Shown: piece after piece, positions 8,351 to 17,294 of the stretch
How the letters are laid out: each line of letters begins with the position of its first letter
How positions within the stretch are numbered: position 1 is the first letter of the stretch
Source: Collinsella sp.
GTDB lineage: Bacteria; Actinomycetota; Coriobacteriia; Coriobacteriales; Coriobacteriaceae
Direction: 5' to 3'
DNA length: 64,000 nt
Assembly: GCA_031295385.1 (NCBI GenBank)
Contig: JAUMOL010000013.1
Coordinates: forward strand, 112,456 to 176,455
Made by a program: the position numbers and the translations under genes
The notes under the pieces: model-generated
The model's input: the letters and a program-made list of their open reading frames with translations, nothing else
Told to the model about the DNA's origin: nothing
Database searches by the model: none

Positions 8351-10795
8351 TTAGGCGCGGTCGCGCCAGCTGAGGACGCGCTGCTTCATACCCTCGATGT
8401 CGAGCACGCCTTCGGCGAAGCCTTTGCGCACGAGCTCTTCGGGAACGAACTCATCGTAACGATCAAAGTAAGGCACCTCGCCGGGATAGACGAGCTCGAT
8501 GGGATCGAAGTCCTTCACGGCCTCGGCGGCGAGCACTTCAAAGAACATCTCTTCGTCGGCCTTCATCTTAAATTGCATAAAGTACGGGCGCGACGGGTCG
8601 AGTCCGCGAAGGCCCAGCTCCGCGGCACATTTAATCTTGAGCATGCGCTCGAGTGCCAAAAAGGCGTAGCTGCCCAGCCAGGGGAAGAGCACCCAGGTGT
8701 CGCCACCCAGGTTGATGAGCGGCTTAGTTCCCGCGCCCGAAAGCTTGGCCGTATGACGAGCCTGCACTAAGCGGGCCCGTGCGTTACCCATGAGGTACGG
8801 ATATGTTGCGTGCTCGTTGAGCGCCTTGCGCATGCGCTCGAGTACGTGCGTGTTGATGTCACCGGGACAGTCGCCAAAGTAGGCCGGCACACGGCCCTTG
8901 ACCTGCGTGGCAAAGACGGTATGACGCTTCCAATCCACTTCCTCGACAATCCAGCAATGGCCTGCGATGGCGATGCGCTCACCGGGCGGTGGCGGATTGA
9001 CGATTGTGCCCAGCTCGGCCGACTCGCTGCGAACGGTGAACTCCTCGTTTTCCTGGAACACGGCGTAGAACTTAAAGTTGTTAATGATGCGCTCGCCCGC
9101 GAGACCCACGATGAGCCCGCCACCTTCGGTGACCTGGATATGGTCGATCTTAATGAGGTGACGCAGCAGCACACGGTAATCGTCTGCCGAGACACGGTGG
9201 AAATAGCTGAGCGTGAGCACGCGCTGGGCAAGTTCGGCCGGCGTGAGCTCGCCGGTGCTGGCGAGGGTCGACATAGTCTGGTGATAGAGCAGACTGTAGG
9301 GGAGTCGATCGAGCTCGGGCGGCTCGACCCACTTTTCCTCGCGATAGAGTTGTACGAGCGCGATACCCTGCAGGAGCTTCCAGGGAATGGTTTCGGGCAT
9401 CATCGTGCGCGGCTCGGGTTCTTCCTCGCGCATGACAAACCACATCTCGGGCGGAAGGTCGCGACGGCCTGTGCGCCCCATGCGCTGCAAAAAGGAGCTG
9501 ACGGTAAACGGCGCGTCAATCTGGAAGGCGCGCTCCAGGCGGCCGATATCGATACCGAGCTCCAGCGTAGAGGTGGTGACGGTTGTCTGCGCCTGCTCCT
9601 CGTCGCGCATGAGCTCCTCGGCCGTCTCGCGCAGCGATGCCGAAAGATTGCCGTGATGGATGAGAAAGCGGTCGGGCTCGTGTCGACTTTCGCAGTAGCT
9701 GCGCAGCATGGAGCACACGGCCTCTGCCTCCTCGCGCGAGTTGGCAAAGACCAGGCACTTGCGGCCGCGCGTATGCTCAAAGATATAGCCCATACCGGGG
9801 TCGGCGTTGTCGGGCGCCGTGTCGGTGGGGTTGAGAAGCGCCTGCTCGGTCGCTCGTGGGATGTCGACTTCGCCCTCGGGGGCCGAGGAAGTGCGACGGT
9901 CTTTGGGAGCGTCCTTGCCCCGCGCCTGCTCGCGACGTTGACGACGTTCCGCCTGTGTAAGCTGTCCGCTGTGGCGCATGTCTTGTCCGGATGCGGGCAG
10001 CGCCGCGGGTGCCACTGCCTCAATGCGCTCGCACGCAAGCACTTCGGCCTCTTGAGGACCCATGCTCTCGAATCCTCGCTGCTGTGCCTGGGGACCCGAG
10101 TTGTAGAAGTGCTCCATGGAGATACGCCACACGCGACGCGGTTCCTCAAAACGGGGGATAACGCAGTCGCGTCCCGTTCCCTGTGAGAGAAAGGCACCCG
10201 TGCGCTCGGGGTCGCCGATGGTGGCCGAAAGGCCAATGCGGCGGGGCTGCACGCCTGCCATGCGCGAGAGTCGCTCGATAAGGCAGAGCGTCTGCCCGCC
10301 ACGGTCGCCGCGCATGAGCGAATGGACCTCGTCGATGACCACATAGCGCAGGTCGCAAAACATGCGCGGGATCGCCATGTGCTTATGGATTAAGAGCGCT
10401 TCGAGTGACTCGGGCGTAATCTGCAAGATGCCGCTCGGTTTTTTGATGAGCTTAGCCTTGTGCGACTGCGAGACATCGCCATGCCAGTGCCAGACAGGGA
10501 TATTGGCTTCTTCGCACAGGTCGTTGAGGCGGACGAATTGGTCATTGATGAGCGCCTTGAGGGGGCCAATGTAGAGGGCGCCCACGCTTGCGGGCGGGTT
10601 CTCCCAAAACTCGGTCAGGATGGGAAAAAAGGCTGCCTCGGTTTTGCCGGAAGCCGTGGATGCCGTCAGGAGCACATTGTCCTGCGTGTTAAAGATGGCA
10701 TCTGCCGCCGCAACCTGGATAGAGCGCAAGCTCTCCCAATCGTGGGAGTAGATGAAGTCTTGGATAAACGGGGCGTAGCGGTCAAAGGCGTTCAC
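8351..10795 (-). CDS. Lhr/BrxHI-like SF2 DEVH helicase of the TerB-N/BrxD module
   Basis: An 814-residue SF2 helicase. Motif I is TASTASGKTEA (about 44-54), motif II is DEVH (155-158), motif III is GLSATIG (188-194) and motif VI is QRMGRTGRRD. A charged low-complexity insert of about 60 residues lies between the two RecA-like domains, and a long C-terminal region follows. The closest type I recognise is the Lhr-like helicase found with BREX/Pgl loci (BrxHI). The GTG start at 10795 is preceded by GAGGAGG; the longer frame to 10837 has no ribosome site. Its partner genes BrxD-like and TerB-N lie upstream on the same strand, 116 bp away. Likely role: an ATP-driven DNA or RNA translocase in a defence or stress complex. 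Confidence 0.8.
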   Translation of the reverse strand: MNAFDRYAPFIQDFIYSHDWESLRSIQVAAADAIFNTQDNVLLTASTASGKTEAAFFPILTEFWENPPASVGALYIGPLKALINDQFVRLNDLCEEANIPVWHWHGDVSQSHKAKLIKKPSGILQITPESLEALLIHKHMAIPRMFCDLRYVVIDEVHSLMRGDRGGQTLCLIERLSRMAGVQPRRIGLSATIGDPERTGAFLSQGTGRDCVIPRFEEPRRVWRISMEHFYNSGPQAQQRGFESMGPQEAEVLACERIEAVAPAALPASGQDMRHSGQLTQAERRQRREQARGKDAPKDRRTSSAPEGEVDIPRATEQALLNPTDTAPDNADPGMGYIFEHTRGRKCLVFANSREEAEAVCSMLRSYCESRHEPDRFLIHHGNLSASLRETAEELMRDEEQAQTTVTTSTLELGIDIGRLERAFQIDAPFTVSSFLQRMGRTGRRDLPPEMWFVMREEEPEPRTMMPETIPWKLLQGIALVQLYREEKWVEPPELDRLPYSLLYHQTMSTLASTGELTPAELAQRVLTLSYFHRVSADDYRVLLRHLIKIDHIQVTEGGGLIVGLAGERIINNFKFYAVFQENEEFTVRSESAELGTIVNPPPPGERIAIAGHCWIVEEVDWKRHTVFATQVKGRVPAYFGDCPGDINTHVLERMRKALNEHATYPYLMGNARARLVQARHTAKLSGAGTKPLINLGGDTWVLFPWLGSYAFLALERMLKIKCAAELGLRGLDPSRPYFMQFKMKADEEMFFEVLAAEAVKDFDPIELVYPGEVPYFDRYDEFVPEELVRKGFAEGVLDIEGMKQRVLSWRDRA

Positions 10796-10881
10796 GGGGC
10801 CTCCTCTCAAAAACGAATCTCTCAACGCGGCTGGCAACGGCTTGCTGCATTACTGCCTCAACGTTTGCCCAGATAGAACCT

Positions 10882-10913
10882 ACCAAAATAAACCTGTCCC
10901 TTTTTGGCAGGCT
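10882..10913. repeat. Short hairpin with a AAATAAACCTGTCCCTTTTT core, REP-like
   Basis: In the 116-bp space between the two defence-module genes, TACCAAAA and TTTTGGCA pair as an 8-bp stem (one wobble or mismatch) around TAAACCTGTCCCTT. On the minus strand this follows the BrxD-like gene and may act as a weak terminator or processing site. The core resembles repetitive extragenic palindromes seen in many genomes. Confidence 0.4.
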
Positions 10914-12216
10914 AGATGGTGAATTCGGCGAAGTTACGGTCGCCGTCTGCGGTGCCGGTGTCGCCTGTTGCGGCTGCCGGCGCCAGCGCGTCGCCACCAA
11001 CGCTTTGCAGCAGCTCCGCCACATTTGCATCGGGGTTCTGACACAGGATATCGAGCAGTTCGATAAAGTCACGAATGACTTCACGCGGCGTCAGATGCGT
11101 GTCGGCTCCCACACGACCGAACTCGATCTTGAGGAAGTCCACCAAGTCGTTCTCGGTAAGCGTGGGCGTCCAGCCAAAGTAGCCGGTGTGAATTTGCATG
11201 AGTTTTTCGATCAGCACCAGCAACTCCTCATAGGTGAGTGGCTGCAGGCGGATGATGGGCGCGAGCATGTCCTTAAGGTCCTCGCGCGCAAAGCGGCCCT
11301 GAGCGAGTCGGCTGCGCAGGGCCTCGTAGGAGAACACGCCTCGGCGGCGGTCTTCGATAGAGGTTGGAGTGCCGCCCATGATCATGCCCAGGTACTGCGC
11401 CTTGCCCTGGAGCGTGTCGTTGTACATGGTCAGGATCTTCTCGTAGTTGTACTGGCGCGTGATTGCGTTGGGAATCTTATACAGATTCACGAGCTCGTCG
11501 ATGAGCACCAACATACCCTTGTAGCCGCCGCAGACCAAAAAACGCGCGATGAGCTTAACGTAGTCGTACCAGTCGTCATCGCTGATGATGGTCGAGGAGC
11601 CCAGCTCGGCGCGAGCCTCGCTCTTGGTACGGTATTCGCCGCGGATCCATTTGGTCACGCGGCTCATGGCTTCCTCGTCGCCCTCGGATACGGCCGTGCG
11701 ATAGCGGCGAAGCATGCGGGTGAAGTCGAAGCCGTGGACCATCTCCTCGAGCGGGGCCAGTTGGGCATTGACGACCGACTCGTCGACGTCGGCACACGAG
11801 GCAACCCAGCGATCCAGAATAAGGTTGAGCGCACCGCCCTCGGGGCGCGTCTTGGTCGATATATTGCGTATGAGCTCGCGGTAGGTGGCAAGGCCCTGCC
11901 CCTGCCCGCCCTGCAGACGGCGCTCGGGGGATAAGTCTGCATCGGCGACGACGAATCCCTCGCCCATGGCATGCGTTCGGATGGTTTGGAGCAAAAAGCT
12001 CTTGCCGGCGCCGTAGCGACCGACCAGAAAGCGGAAGCTTGCGCCGCCGTCGGCGATGAGACTCAAATCGGTGAGCAGGGCGCGAATCTCGACCTCGCGT
12101 CCCACGGTGATATAGGGAAGGCCGATGCGCGGGACCACGCCGCCCTTGAGCGAGTTGAGAATGACGGCAGCGACGCGCTTGGGCACGCGGGGTGCTGCGG
12201 GTGCGGTATCACTCAT
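10912..12216 (-). CDS. BrxD-like P-loop ATPase (DUF2791-type)
   Basis: A 434-residue ATPase matching the BREX-associated BrxD/DUF2791 family as I recall it. It has an N-terminal RRIGLPYI-like entry segment (RIGLPYITVGRE), Walker A GRYGAGKS (66-73), Walker B VLIDELVNLY (about 237-246) and a sensor-like region MGGTPTSIEDRRRGVFSYEALRSR. These are STAND/ORC-like ATPases that pair with a BrxHI helicase in type 2 BREX. Here the methylase (pglX) and phosphatase (pglZ) are absent, so this is not a BREX locus as such. The ATG overlaps the TerB-N stop by 8 nt, so the two genes are translationally coupled. The last 40 residues are Ala/Asp-rich and probably disordered. Confidence 0.8.
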   Translation of the reverse strand: MSDTAPAAPRVPKRVAAVILNSLKGGVVPRIGLPYITVGREVEIRALLTDLSLIADGGASFRFLVGRYGAGKSFLLQTIRTHAMGEGFVVADADLSPERRLQGGQGQGLATYRELIRNISTKTRPEGGALNLILDRWVASCADVDESVVNAQLAPLEEMVHGFDFTRMLRRYRTAVSEGDEEAMSRVTKWIRGEYRTKSEARAELGSSTIISDDDWYDYVKLIARFLVCGGYKGMLVLIDELVNLYKIPNAITRQYNYEKILTMYNDTLQGKAQYLGMIMGGTPTSIEDRRRGVFSYEALRSRLAQGRFAREDLKDMLAPIIRLQPLTYEELLVLIEKLMQIHTGYFGWTPTLTENDLVDFLKIEFGRVGADTHLTPREVIRDFIELLDILCQNPDANVAELLQSVGGDALAPAAATGDTGTADGDRNFAEFTI

Positions 12217-13969
12217 GGTCTAGGTATCCTCTCACGTCTGCTTCGTAGTCCTCGATAATTTGCGGTCCTGCCGCGTCAAATTCAATTACGGTGTCACCCA
12301 CCAGGTCAAAGAGCGCCTCGTTGATGCTATCGACGAGCATGTCCTCGCTCTGTCCCGAGTGCGCCACTGCCGATGTCGCTTGCGCTGCGTTTTGCTCGAG
12401 CAGTGCGCGAAGGAAGGCATCTGCGGCAGGCGCGAGTTCGTTCGTGGCGTCAGCGGGCGCTGCCGCTGCGAACGCGGGCGTCGGCGCGAGAAGCGGTGCC
12501 ACGACACCAAACTGTTCGGTGGATATGGTCGGCTCGTCGGCCTCGTCCTGCCGAATGGGTGCCGCGACCGCCTCGACCGTCGCGTCGGCTACGGGCTCGG
12601 CTTCCGGTTGCCCAGAGTCCGCTGCCTCGGCTTCTGCGGACGCGCCGTCCTCGCGTTCCTCGTCGATCAAAAGCGCTTCGCGCGTTTGCGCAGCGGCGCT
12701 CCGAATGTGCCCCAGCTGACTCAGATCGATATCGATCTTGACAGGCTGGTGTGCGGCGTCCCACGAAAGCCATGCCACAATCTCGTCATCGATAATCTTG
12801 GCCAGATATTTGGGGACCTTTTCTTCCTTAAGGGGATGGGCGGGGTCCAGCGCCAGGCGCAGGCGTTGGTCGCAGGCGCGCATCATTTCACCGAGCTTGC
12901 TGCTCTTTTGCCTACTACCGTGGATACGCATGCATTCCCAAAAGCCGTTTTGGCAACGGTAGATATGGATAGGATTCAGGCGGTATTCGCAGTCCTCGTG
13001 GCGCTCGGGCGCAAAGAATACGGCCGAGGCAAACATGGTGTAGGGCATGGCCGTCTCCTCCCCAAACAAGCTCGCTACGATGCCGGTCTTTCGGTGCGTG
13101 TCATAGTAGCGCGCCATGCGGACATACACGGCGCATGCCACGTGGCGCAGATCGCGGTGGTGACTGCGGTCGAGCCGCGAGTTACTTAGGTTGTACGTGG
13201 AGAGGGCGTTGATGGCGGCTATGAGTCGCTCCTCGCGCACCTCATCGGGCGGAAGGGGGAGCGTGGGCTCGGAGGTTTTGCGACGCTTGGGGGTCTGGCC
13301 GGACGGTGCCGGTGCTGGTACAAGGTCTCGTGCCGCGCGTCGCAGCTCGATAAGGGCGTTATCGAACATGACGGTTTTAGAGTCGCGAAGCAGCTTGGGG
13401 TCGAGCCCATGGAATACGGCGTAATCCTGCAACCACACGCGTGCAAACCGATCGATGCCGGGCTCGAAGGCGCGATAGGCATCCCAAAAGGCCTTGATCT
13501 TGTTAAAACCATCGAGCGGATTATCTACGCCAATGCCGCAAATCAGCTCATAGAGATACAGAAAGGCAAAGGACGTAGACGTTTCTTCGACGGTTCCGTG
13601 ACGCACTTGGGCACGCCAGGTAAAGTAGCCGCGCAACTGTCGATCGCTCATGGCATTGTAGGTGGGAAAGTACGACTTAAAGGTGCCGTTGTAGGGGCAG
13701 TCGTCCTCAAAGTCGGCCATCAGCAGGCCTTGGCGGTAGAAAAGCTCGGCTTCCGAAAGCCAGCGACCCGCGCCGCCTTTGGGGTCATCCTGCCAGCGCG
13801 ATATCTCGCGCATCTTGCGGTATTGGTCGGGAAGGAAGTTCTGCATCTGACGACCGGTTTTGAGAATTGGCTCGTCTGCGTAGACTTCATGTGAGAAGCG
13901 GGCAGACTGATGGGTCCGGGCCTCGGCCATAATGCGCTCGATGAGCATCTTGATGTCCTGGTCGGCCAC
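12209..13969 (-). CDS. TerB-N domain protein (TerB-N/TerB-C type), first gene of the helicase-ATPase set
   Basis: A 586-residue protein with an N-terminal domain of about 230 residues that I recognise as TerB-N: DCPYNGTFKSYFPTYNAMSD, then QLRGYFTWRAQVRHG and FLYLYELICGIG. The 'tyrosine-rich, ends in a helical ELICGIG' segment is typical. The middle part (about 230-400) probably corresponds to the TerB-C region, and the last 190 residues are acidic and Ala-rich. TerB-N proteins occur with BrxD-like ATPases and SF2 helicases in conserved neighbourhoods linked to tellurite/phage-stress systems. The GTG start is chosen for the GAGGAGGAG just upstream. It heads a three-gene operon that runs down to 8351. 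Confidence 0.75.
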   Translation of the reverse strand: MADQDIKMLIERIMAEARTHQSARFSHEVYADEPILKTGRQMQNFLPDQYRKMREISRWQDDPKGGAGRWLSEAELFYRQGLLMADFEDDCPYNGTFKSYFPTYNAMSDRQLRGYFTWRAQVRHGTVEETSTSFAFLYLYELICGIGVDNPLDGFNKIKAFWDAYRAFEPGIDRFARVWLQDYAVFHGLDPKLLRDSKTVMFDNALIELRRAARDLVPAPAPSGQTPKRRKTSEPTLPLPPDEVREERLIAAINALSTYNLSNSRLDRSHHRDLRHVACAVYVRMARYYDTHRKTGIVASLFGEETAMPYTMFASAVFFAPERHEDCEYRLNPIHIYRCQNGFWECMRIHGSRQKSSKLGEMMRACDQRLRLALDPAHPLKEEKVPKYLAKIIDDEIVAWLSWDAAHQPVKIDIDLSQLGHIRSAAAQTREALLIDEEREDGASAEAEAADSGQPEAEPVADATVEAVAAPIRQDEADEPTISTEQFGVVAPLLAPTPAFAAAAPADATNELAPAADAFLRALLEQNAAQATSAVAHSGQSEDMLVDSINEALFDLVGDTVIEFDAAGPQIIEDYEADVRGYLDHE

Positions 13970-14056
13970 CGCTCCTCCTCTCGAACGCAGCTACGGTGAC
14001 CTCATATCATAGCACAGCATCAAACAGGTGTTCGAGATACTGCTGCGTAGATAGAT

Positions 14057-14773
14057 TTAGAACAGGAGGGCGTAGATGACGGCGATGACGACGGAGGGAA
14101 GCATATTGGCCGTGCGGAAGGTCTGAGGACGGATGAGATTGACGCCGACGCAGAAGATGAGCATGGAGCCTACGAGCGAAAGGCTGTTGAGGGCTGCTGT
14201 GGTCATGATGGGGGAGAGCGCGCCGGCAAACAACGTGATCGTCCCCTGGAACACGGCTACGGGTAGGGCGGAGAAGATGCAGCCGCGGCCAAGCGAGGCC
14301 GTCATGGTGCAGACGATGATGCAGTCCAATGCGCCTTTCAGGGCAAGCGTTGACCAGTCACCGAGCAGACCGTCCTGGATCGATCCCACAATGGCCATGG
14401 CGCCGATACACACGGTGAGTGAAGTCGAGACAAAAGCGTTGGTGAACTCGTTGTCTCCCTCGCTGCCGGTCTTGCGCTTGAGCCATTCGCCAAGGTTCTC
14501 GATGGCGGCTTCCAAGTTGACGGCCTCGCCGATGAGCGAACCGAGCGCAAATGAGACGATGAGCATGGTGGTGCCGGTGGTCGCTAGCGCCTTCCCATCG
14601 ATAAGGAGCATCTTTTGCATGGTGCCGCCAAGGCCGATAAACAGGACGCACAGCCCCGATGCTTTCATGAGCGTGTCTTGGATGCGCGGTGTGATGAAGC
14701 GGCCGCCCGCTAATCCCAAAAGACCGCCCGCAACTAAAAGCACAACGTTGATGATTGTTCCCAAGCCCGGCAT
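14057..14773 (-). CDS. DUF554-family membrane protein (YdfK-like)
   Basis: A 238-residue integral membrane protein with about 7 hydrophobic helices, starting PGLGTIINVVLLVAGGLLGL. Other family marks are GGTMQKML, SLIGEAVNLE, CIGAMAIVGSIQDG and a C-terminal LIRPQTFRTANMLPS. This matches DUF554 as I know it (YdfK in B. subtilis, YqgA in E. coli), of unknown transport function. ATG 14773 is used because AGGAGG sits 4 nt upstream; the ORF reading from 14842 adds 23 residues with no ribosome site. It stands alone between the TerB-N operon and the secreted-protein operon. Confidence 0.85.
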   Translation of the reverse strand: MPGLGTIINVVLLVAGGLLGLAGGRFITPRIQDTLMKASGLCVLFIGLGGTMQKMLLIDGKALATTGTTMLIVSFALGSLIGEAVNLEAAIENLGEWLKRKTGSEGDNEFTNAFVSTSLTVCIGAMAIVGSIQDGLLGDWSTLALKGALDCIIVCTMTASLGRGCIFSALPVAVFQGTITLFAGALSPIMTTAALNSLSLVGSMLIFCVGVNLIRPQTFRTANMLPSVVIAVIYALLF

Positions 14774-14891
14774 GAGCCCTCCTGTATTGATGCCAACGTG
14801 GCAATCGTAGCAGAACGAAATGCGAGGCACATCGCGACTCATCTAATACGTTATATAAGTGGTGTTAGGAATGATGTGCAGCATTTAAGCC

Positions 14892-16322
14892 TCAGGTGGT
14901 TGTCGGGACATAGGGATAGTATTCAAAGCGCAGTGTCATAAGCCGCTGCGGGGATTCAATAGCCGCGGCGATGATATTGGCATCGCGGGCACGATCAAAC
15001 CCTTCGAGTTCGATCTGATACGAGACGTCTTGCATAATGTCCAGACGTCGCCAGGCTAGGAGTGTGTCACCATCGAATTCCAGGGTCTTGCCTCCGTCTG
15101 GAGCAACGGCGTATAGACGCAGCTTGGCGGTGGTTGCAGGGTCGACAACCGTGACCTTTTTAATTTCGTTTCGAGTATTCTTGGCGCCCAACAAGGTGAG
15201 CAGTGTTGGGGCCACGACCTCGCCCGATGGCAAAAAGACGACTTCGATGGATTCAGGAAATGCGATGATAGCCGACTTGCGGACGGGCTGATTGGCGGCG
15301 GCAACTTCGATGTTCGCAGCGTCGATGACCTCCGTGTGGTCGAGCGCGGCAAGCACGCAGCAGTTACCTTCATCGATCTCTTGAGGATCAGCAAGTCCCA
15401 GGCTGTCTGCGAGCTCGGGATCGTTTGGATCGTTAGCGGGCTCATTCGGTGCTTCGAAAGAAGCTGGGACGCTGTTTGTCGGCGGCGGCGTGTCGCCCGC
15501 ACCTGCTTCTTTGTCCGCGCTCCCTTCTTGTATGGTTGCGTTGATGGGTTCGTCGTTTGGGGGGAGCGTCTTGGCGTCAAGCGCGGAGGGAAGAATTCCG
15601 ATGGCTCCGGATCCGTTCCACTCCATTTCGAGAAGCGCCGGGTCGGCAAGAATGCGTTGCCTGCTTTGCGCGTGGGCATCGATTTCAATAGGGCCTGCCT
15701 CTATCCCTCGTGTAAGGCTGAGTGATCCGGCTGGCTTCTCGAAATGAGCGTCTGTGTCTTTGGCGCTGACGGCGTAGAACAGCAGGGACGCTTCTCCCGC
15801 CGCGGTGGCATCGGTACCGGCTTTGGTCAGCCGCAACGATGCCGTGAATGAGAGGGTGGGCTGCGCATCGTCTGCATTCGCGGCGGCGCAGCCCAGACAT
15901 ATACCGCCTCCTTTCTCAAAAAACGTACCGTCGAAGGCGACCTTCGCTCCGTTCGCCGAGTCATCGACCGAAGCGATGTCGATGCGCAGCTCTAAATTGC
16001 ATGGATCGCCATCCGCATCGAGCACAACCGAACGCCACGTGCAGACGGCGAACCCCGCCTGGGAGCCGTTTGCCTTGTTCGAACGCTTGATATCCACGAC
16101 TATCGAGCCGTCCGTATTACGACGAAGGCATCCCGAGGTTGAGCTTGCGGCCTGTGCGATCGAAAAACGCTTGCACGCAATGGCGCTCGACGGATTTGGT
16201 GCAGAACTTAGGGCTGCTGGTAAGGAGTCTGCCATGACGGGAGTCGCCCAAGCGGCGACAGGCGTTCCGGTTGCGAGCGCGCCGCAGAGTGCGACGACGG
16301 GCAAAAGGTTCTTCGATGCCAT
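14892..16322 (-). CDS. Large secreted protein with signal peptide, unknown function
   Basis: A 476-residue protein with a Sec signal peptide (hydrophobic core LPVVALCGALATGTPVAA, likely cleavage near AWA-TPV). The mature part is beta-rich and contains a cysteine-bearing segment near GGICLGCAAAN and an acidic Pro/Glu/Asn-rich linker around residues 260-310. I do not recognise a family. It is the last gene of a five-gene minus-strand operon of small exported proteins that starts near 18097. It lies 18 bp after the sortase-motif protein. No C-terminal sorting signal is visible in this protein. Confidence 0.6.
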   Translation of the reverse strand: MASKNLLPVVALCGALATGTPVAAWATPVMADSLPAALSSAPNPSSAIACKRFSIAQAASSTSGCLRRNTDGSIVVDIKRSNKANGSQAGFAVCTWRSVVLDADGDPCNLELRIDIASVDDSANGAKVAFDGTFFEKGGGICLGCAAANADDAQPTLSFTASLRLTKAGTDATAAGEASLLFYAVSAKDTDAHFEKPAGSLSLTRGIEAGPIEIDAHAQSRQRILADPALLEMEWNGSGAIGILPSALDAKTLPPNDEPINATIQEGSADKEAGAGDTPPPTNSVPASFEAPNEPANDPNDPELADSLGLADPQEIDEGNCCVLAALDHTEVIDAANIEVAAANQPVRKSAIIAFPESIEVVFLPSGEVVAPTLLTLLGAKNTRNEIKKVTVVDPATTAKLRLYAVAPDGGKTLEFDGDTLLAWRRLDIMQDVSYQIELEGFDRARDANIIAAAIESPQRLMTLRFEYYPYVPTTT

Positions 16323-16340
16323 GGGGTCTCCTTAGCTAAT

Positions 16341-16622
16341 TTAGTGCGGCCTGTCCGTGTTTTGTTTCTGGCTGCGTTTGATGTGCAGACCGAGGCCGGC
16401 GGTTCCCGCGCCTGCTGCTGTGGCGCCTGCTGCCAAGAGCCATCGTCTGTCGCCTGTCTGCGCCAACGGTTCCTCGCGGTCGCCGCGGTCGAGCTCCGAG
16501 AGGTCGACCGTCACTTGCGTGGCGGCCTGCGCCTGTTCTTGCTGGGCAAAGGCCATGGCTGGCCCAAACGCTAGGATGCTGACGGCGGCGGCCAGGGCGA
16601 CGGCCTTATGCCGTGTGCGCAC
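16341..16622 (-). CDS. Small exported protein with LAQTG-type sorting motif
   Basis: A protein of about 93 residues with a signal peptide (AVALAAAVSILAFGPAMAFA), a 20-residue acidic spacer, then the LPXTG-like motif LAQTG followed by WLLAAGATAAGAGTAGLGL and a charged tail RSQKQ. This signal, motif, hydrophobic stretch and basic tail is a classical cell-wall sorting arrangement, so it is probably attached by sortase. The start is uncertain: GTG 16622 overlaps the previous stop by 17 nt, and a TTG at 16652 is the alternative. Its mature part is too short to be a large adhesin. Confidence 0.65.
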   Translation of the reverse strand: MRTRHKAVALAAAVSILAFGPAMAFAQQEQAQAATQVTVDLSELDRGDREEPLAQTGDRRWLLAAGATAAGAGTAGLGLHIKRSQKQNTDRPH

Positions 16623-17205
16623 CGGGCTCGACCGTCCAGGTGATCGTTGCAACCTGATCGCCTTCGCCGGTTACGCGGAAGATGTCGCGCGTGACGCGGG
16701 CGACGTTTCCGCTTGTCTTGAGCTTAATTTTGTCCGTGCCGCCGGCAATGCCCTGGTAGCCCATGTCGAAGGCTGCGTTCTTGGAAAGATCGAGGCCCGT
16801 CCCCTGCATTGCGGCGCTGGCGTTCTGGAGTGCGCCGTCGGGGCCGACCTTAAAGTCGATGGAGTTCTGCGCGGTTCCGGTCTTGGCGTCGGCAGCAATG
16901 GTCCAGGTGTTCATGGCATCGATCTTCATGTTGGTGACATGGATGCCGTAGGCCGAATGATTGTCGATGGTGGTCGCGTCTTCTGAGGGGCCCTGAAGCG
17001 TGCCGTCGGCCTTGGCGACGAAGGGAATAACCGTCGGAACTTTGAACTCAACGTTGTCGATCTCGGTCCTGACCATTACTTTCGTGGTTCCAACGCGTCC
17101 GGCTGCCATAGCTGGCGTCGGGGCGGCGCCCATTGCGAGCGCGAGCGCGAGCCCTGCGCCCACGACGAGCGCTCTGGCTCCGTTCATGTTCCTGGTGATG
17201 TCCAT
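16606..17205 (-). CDS. Secreted beta-rich protein, operon member
   Basis: A 199-residue protein with a signal peptide (GARALVVGAGLALALAMG, cleavage near AMA-AGR) and a mature domain of about 160 residues rich in beta strands. The pattern VEFKVPTVIPFVAKADGTLQ then NHSAYGIHVTNMKI resembles the repeat module of Gram-positive surface proteins, but no named family is certain. It has the same size and signal-plus-beta layout as the element protein at 46204, although identity is not obvious by eye. It sits between the membrane protein at 17295 and the sorted protein at 16622, overlapping the latter. Confidence 0.65.
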   Translation of the reverse strand: MDITRNMNGARALVVGAGLALALAMGAAPTPAMAAGRVGTTKVMVRTEIDNVEFKVPTVIPFVAKADGTLQGPSEDATTIDNHSAYGIHVTNMKIDAMNTWTIAADAKTGTAQNSIDFKVGPDGALQNASAAMQGTGLDLSKNAAFDMGYQGIAGGTDKIKLKTSGNVARVTRDIFRVTGEGDQVATITWTVEPGAHTA

Positions 17206-17294
17206 GGTCGTTCCTTTCTATTCGCCGCGGGCCGTCCCCGCGATGATTGGACGAATGCTGGTGAATTGCGTGCGGTGCCGCGTCGGCCGGAAAG

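Noticed and set aside
8810..10186. A 458-residue plus-strand open frame opposite the BrxHI-like helicase
   Set aside because: It is a shadow of a gene with a full set of helicase motifs, and it has no start signal.
8351..13969. A complete BREX locus
   Set aside because: Only BrxD-like and BrxHI-like proteins are present. No methylase (PglX/BrxX), phosphatase (PglZ/BrxZ) or BrxC-type gene is within the window.
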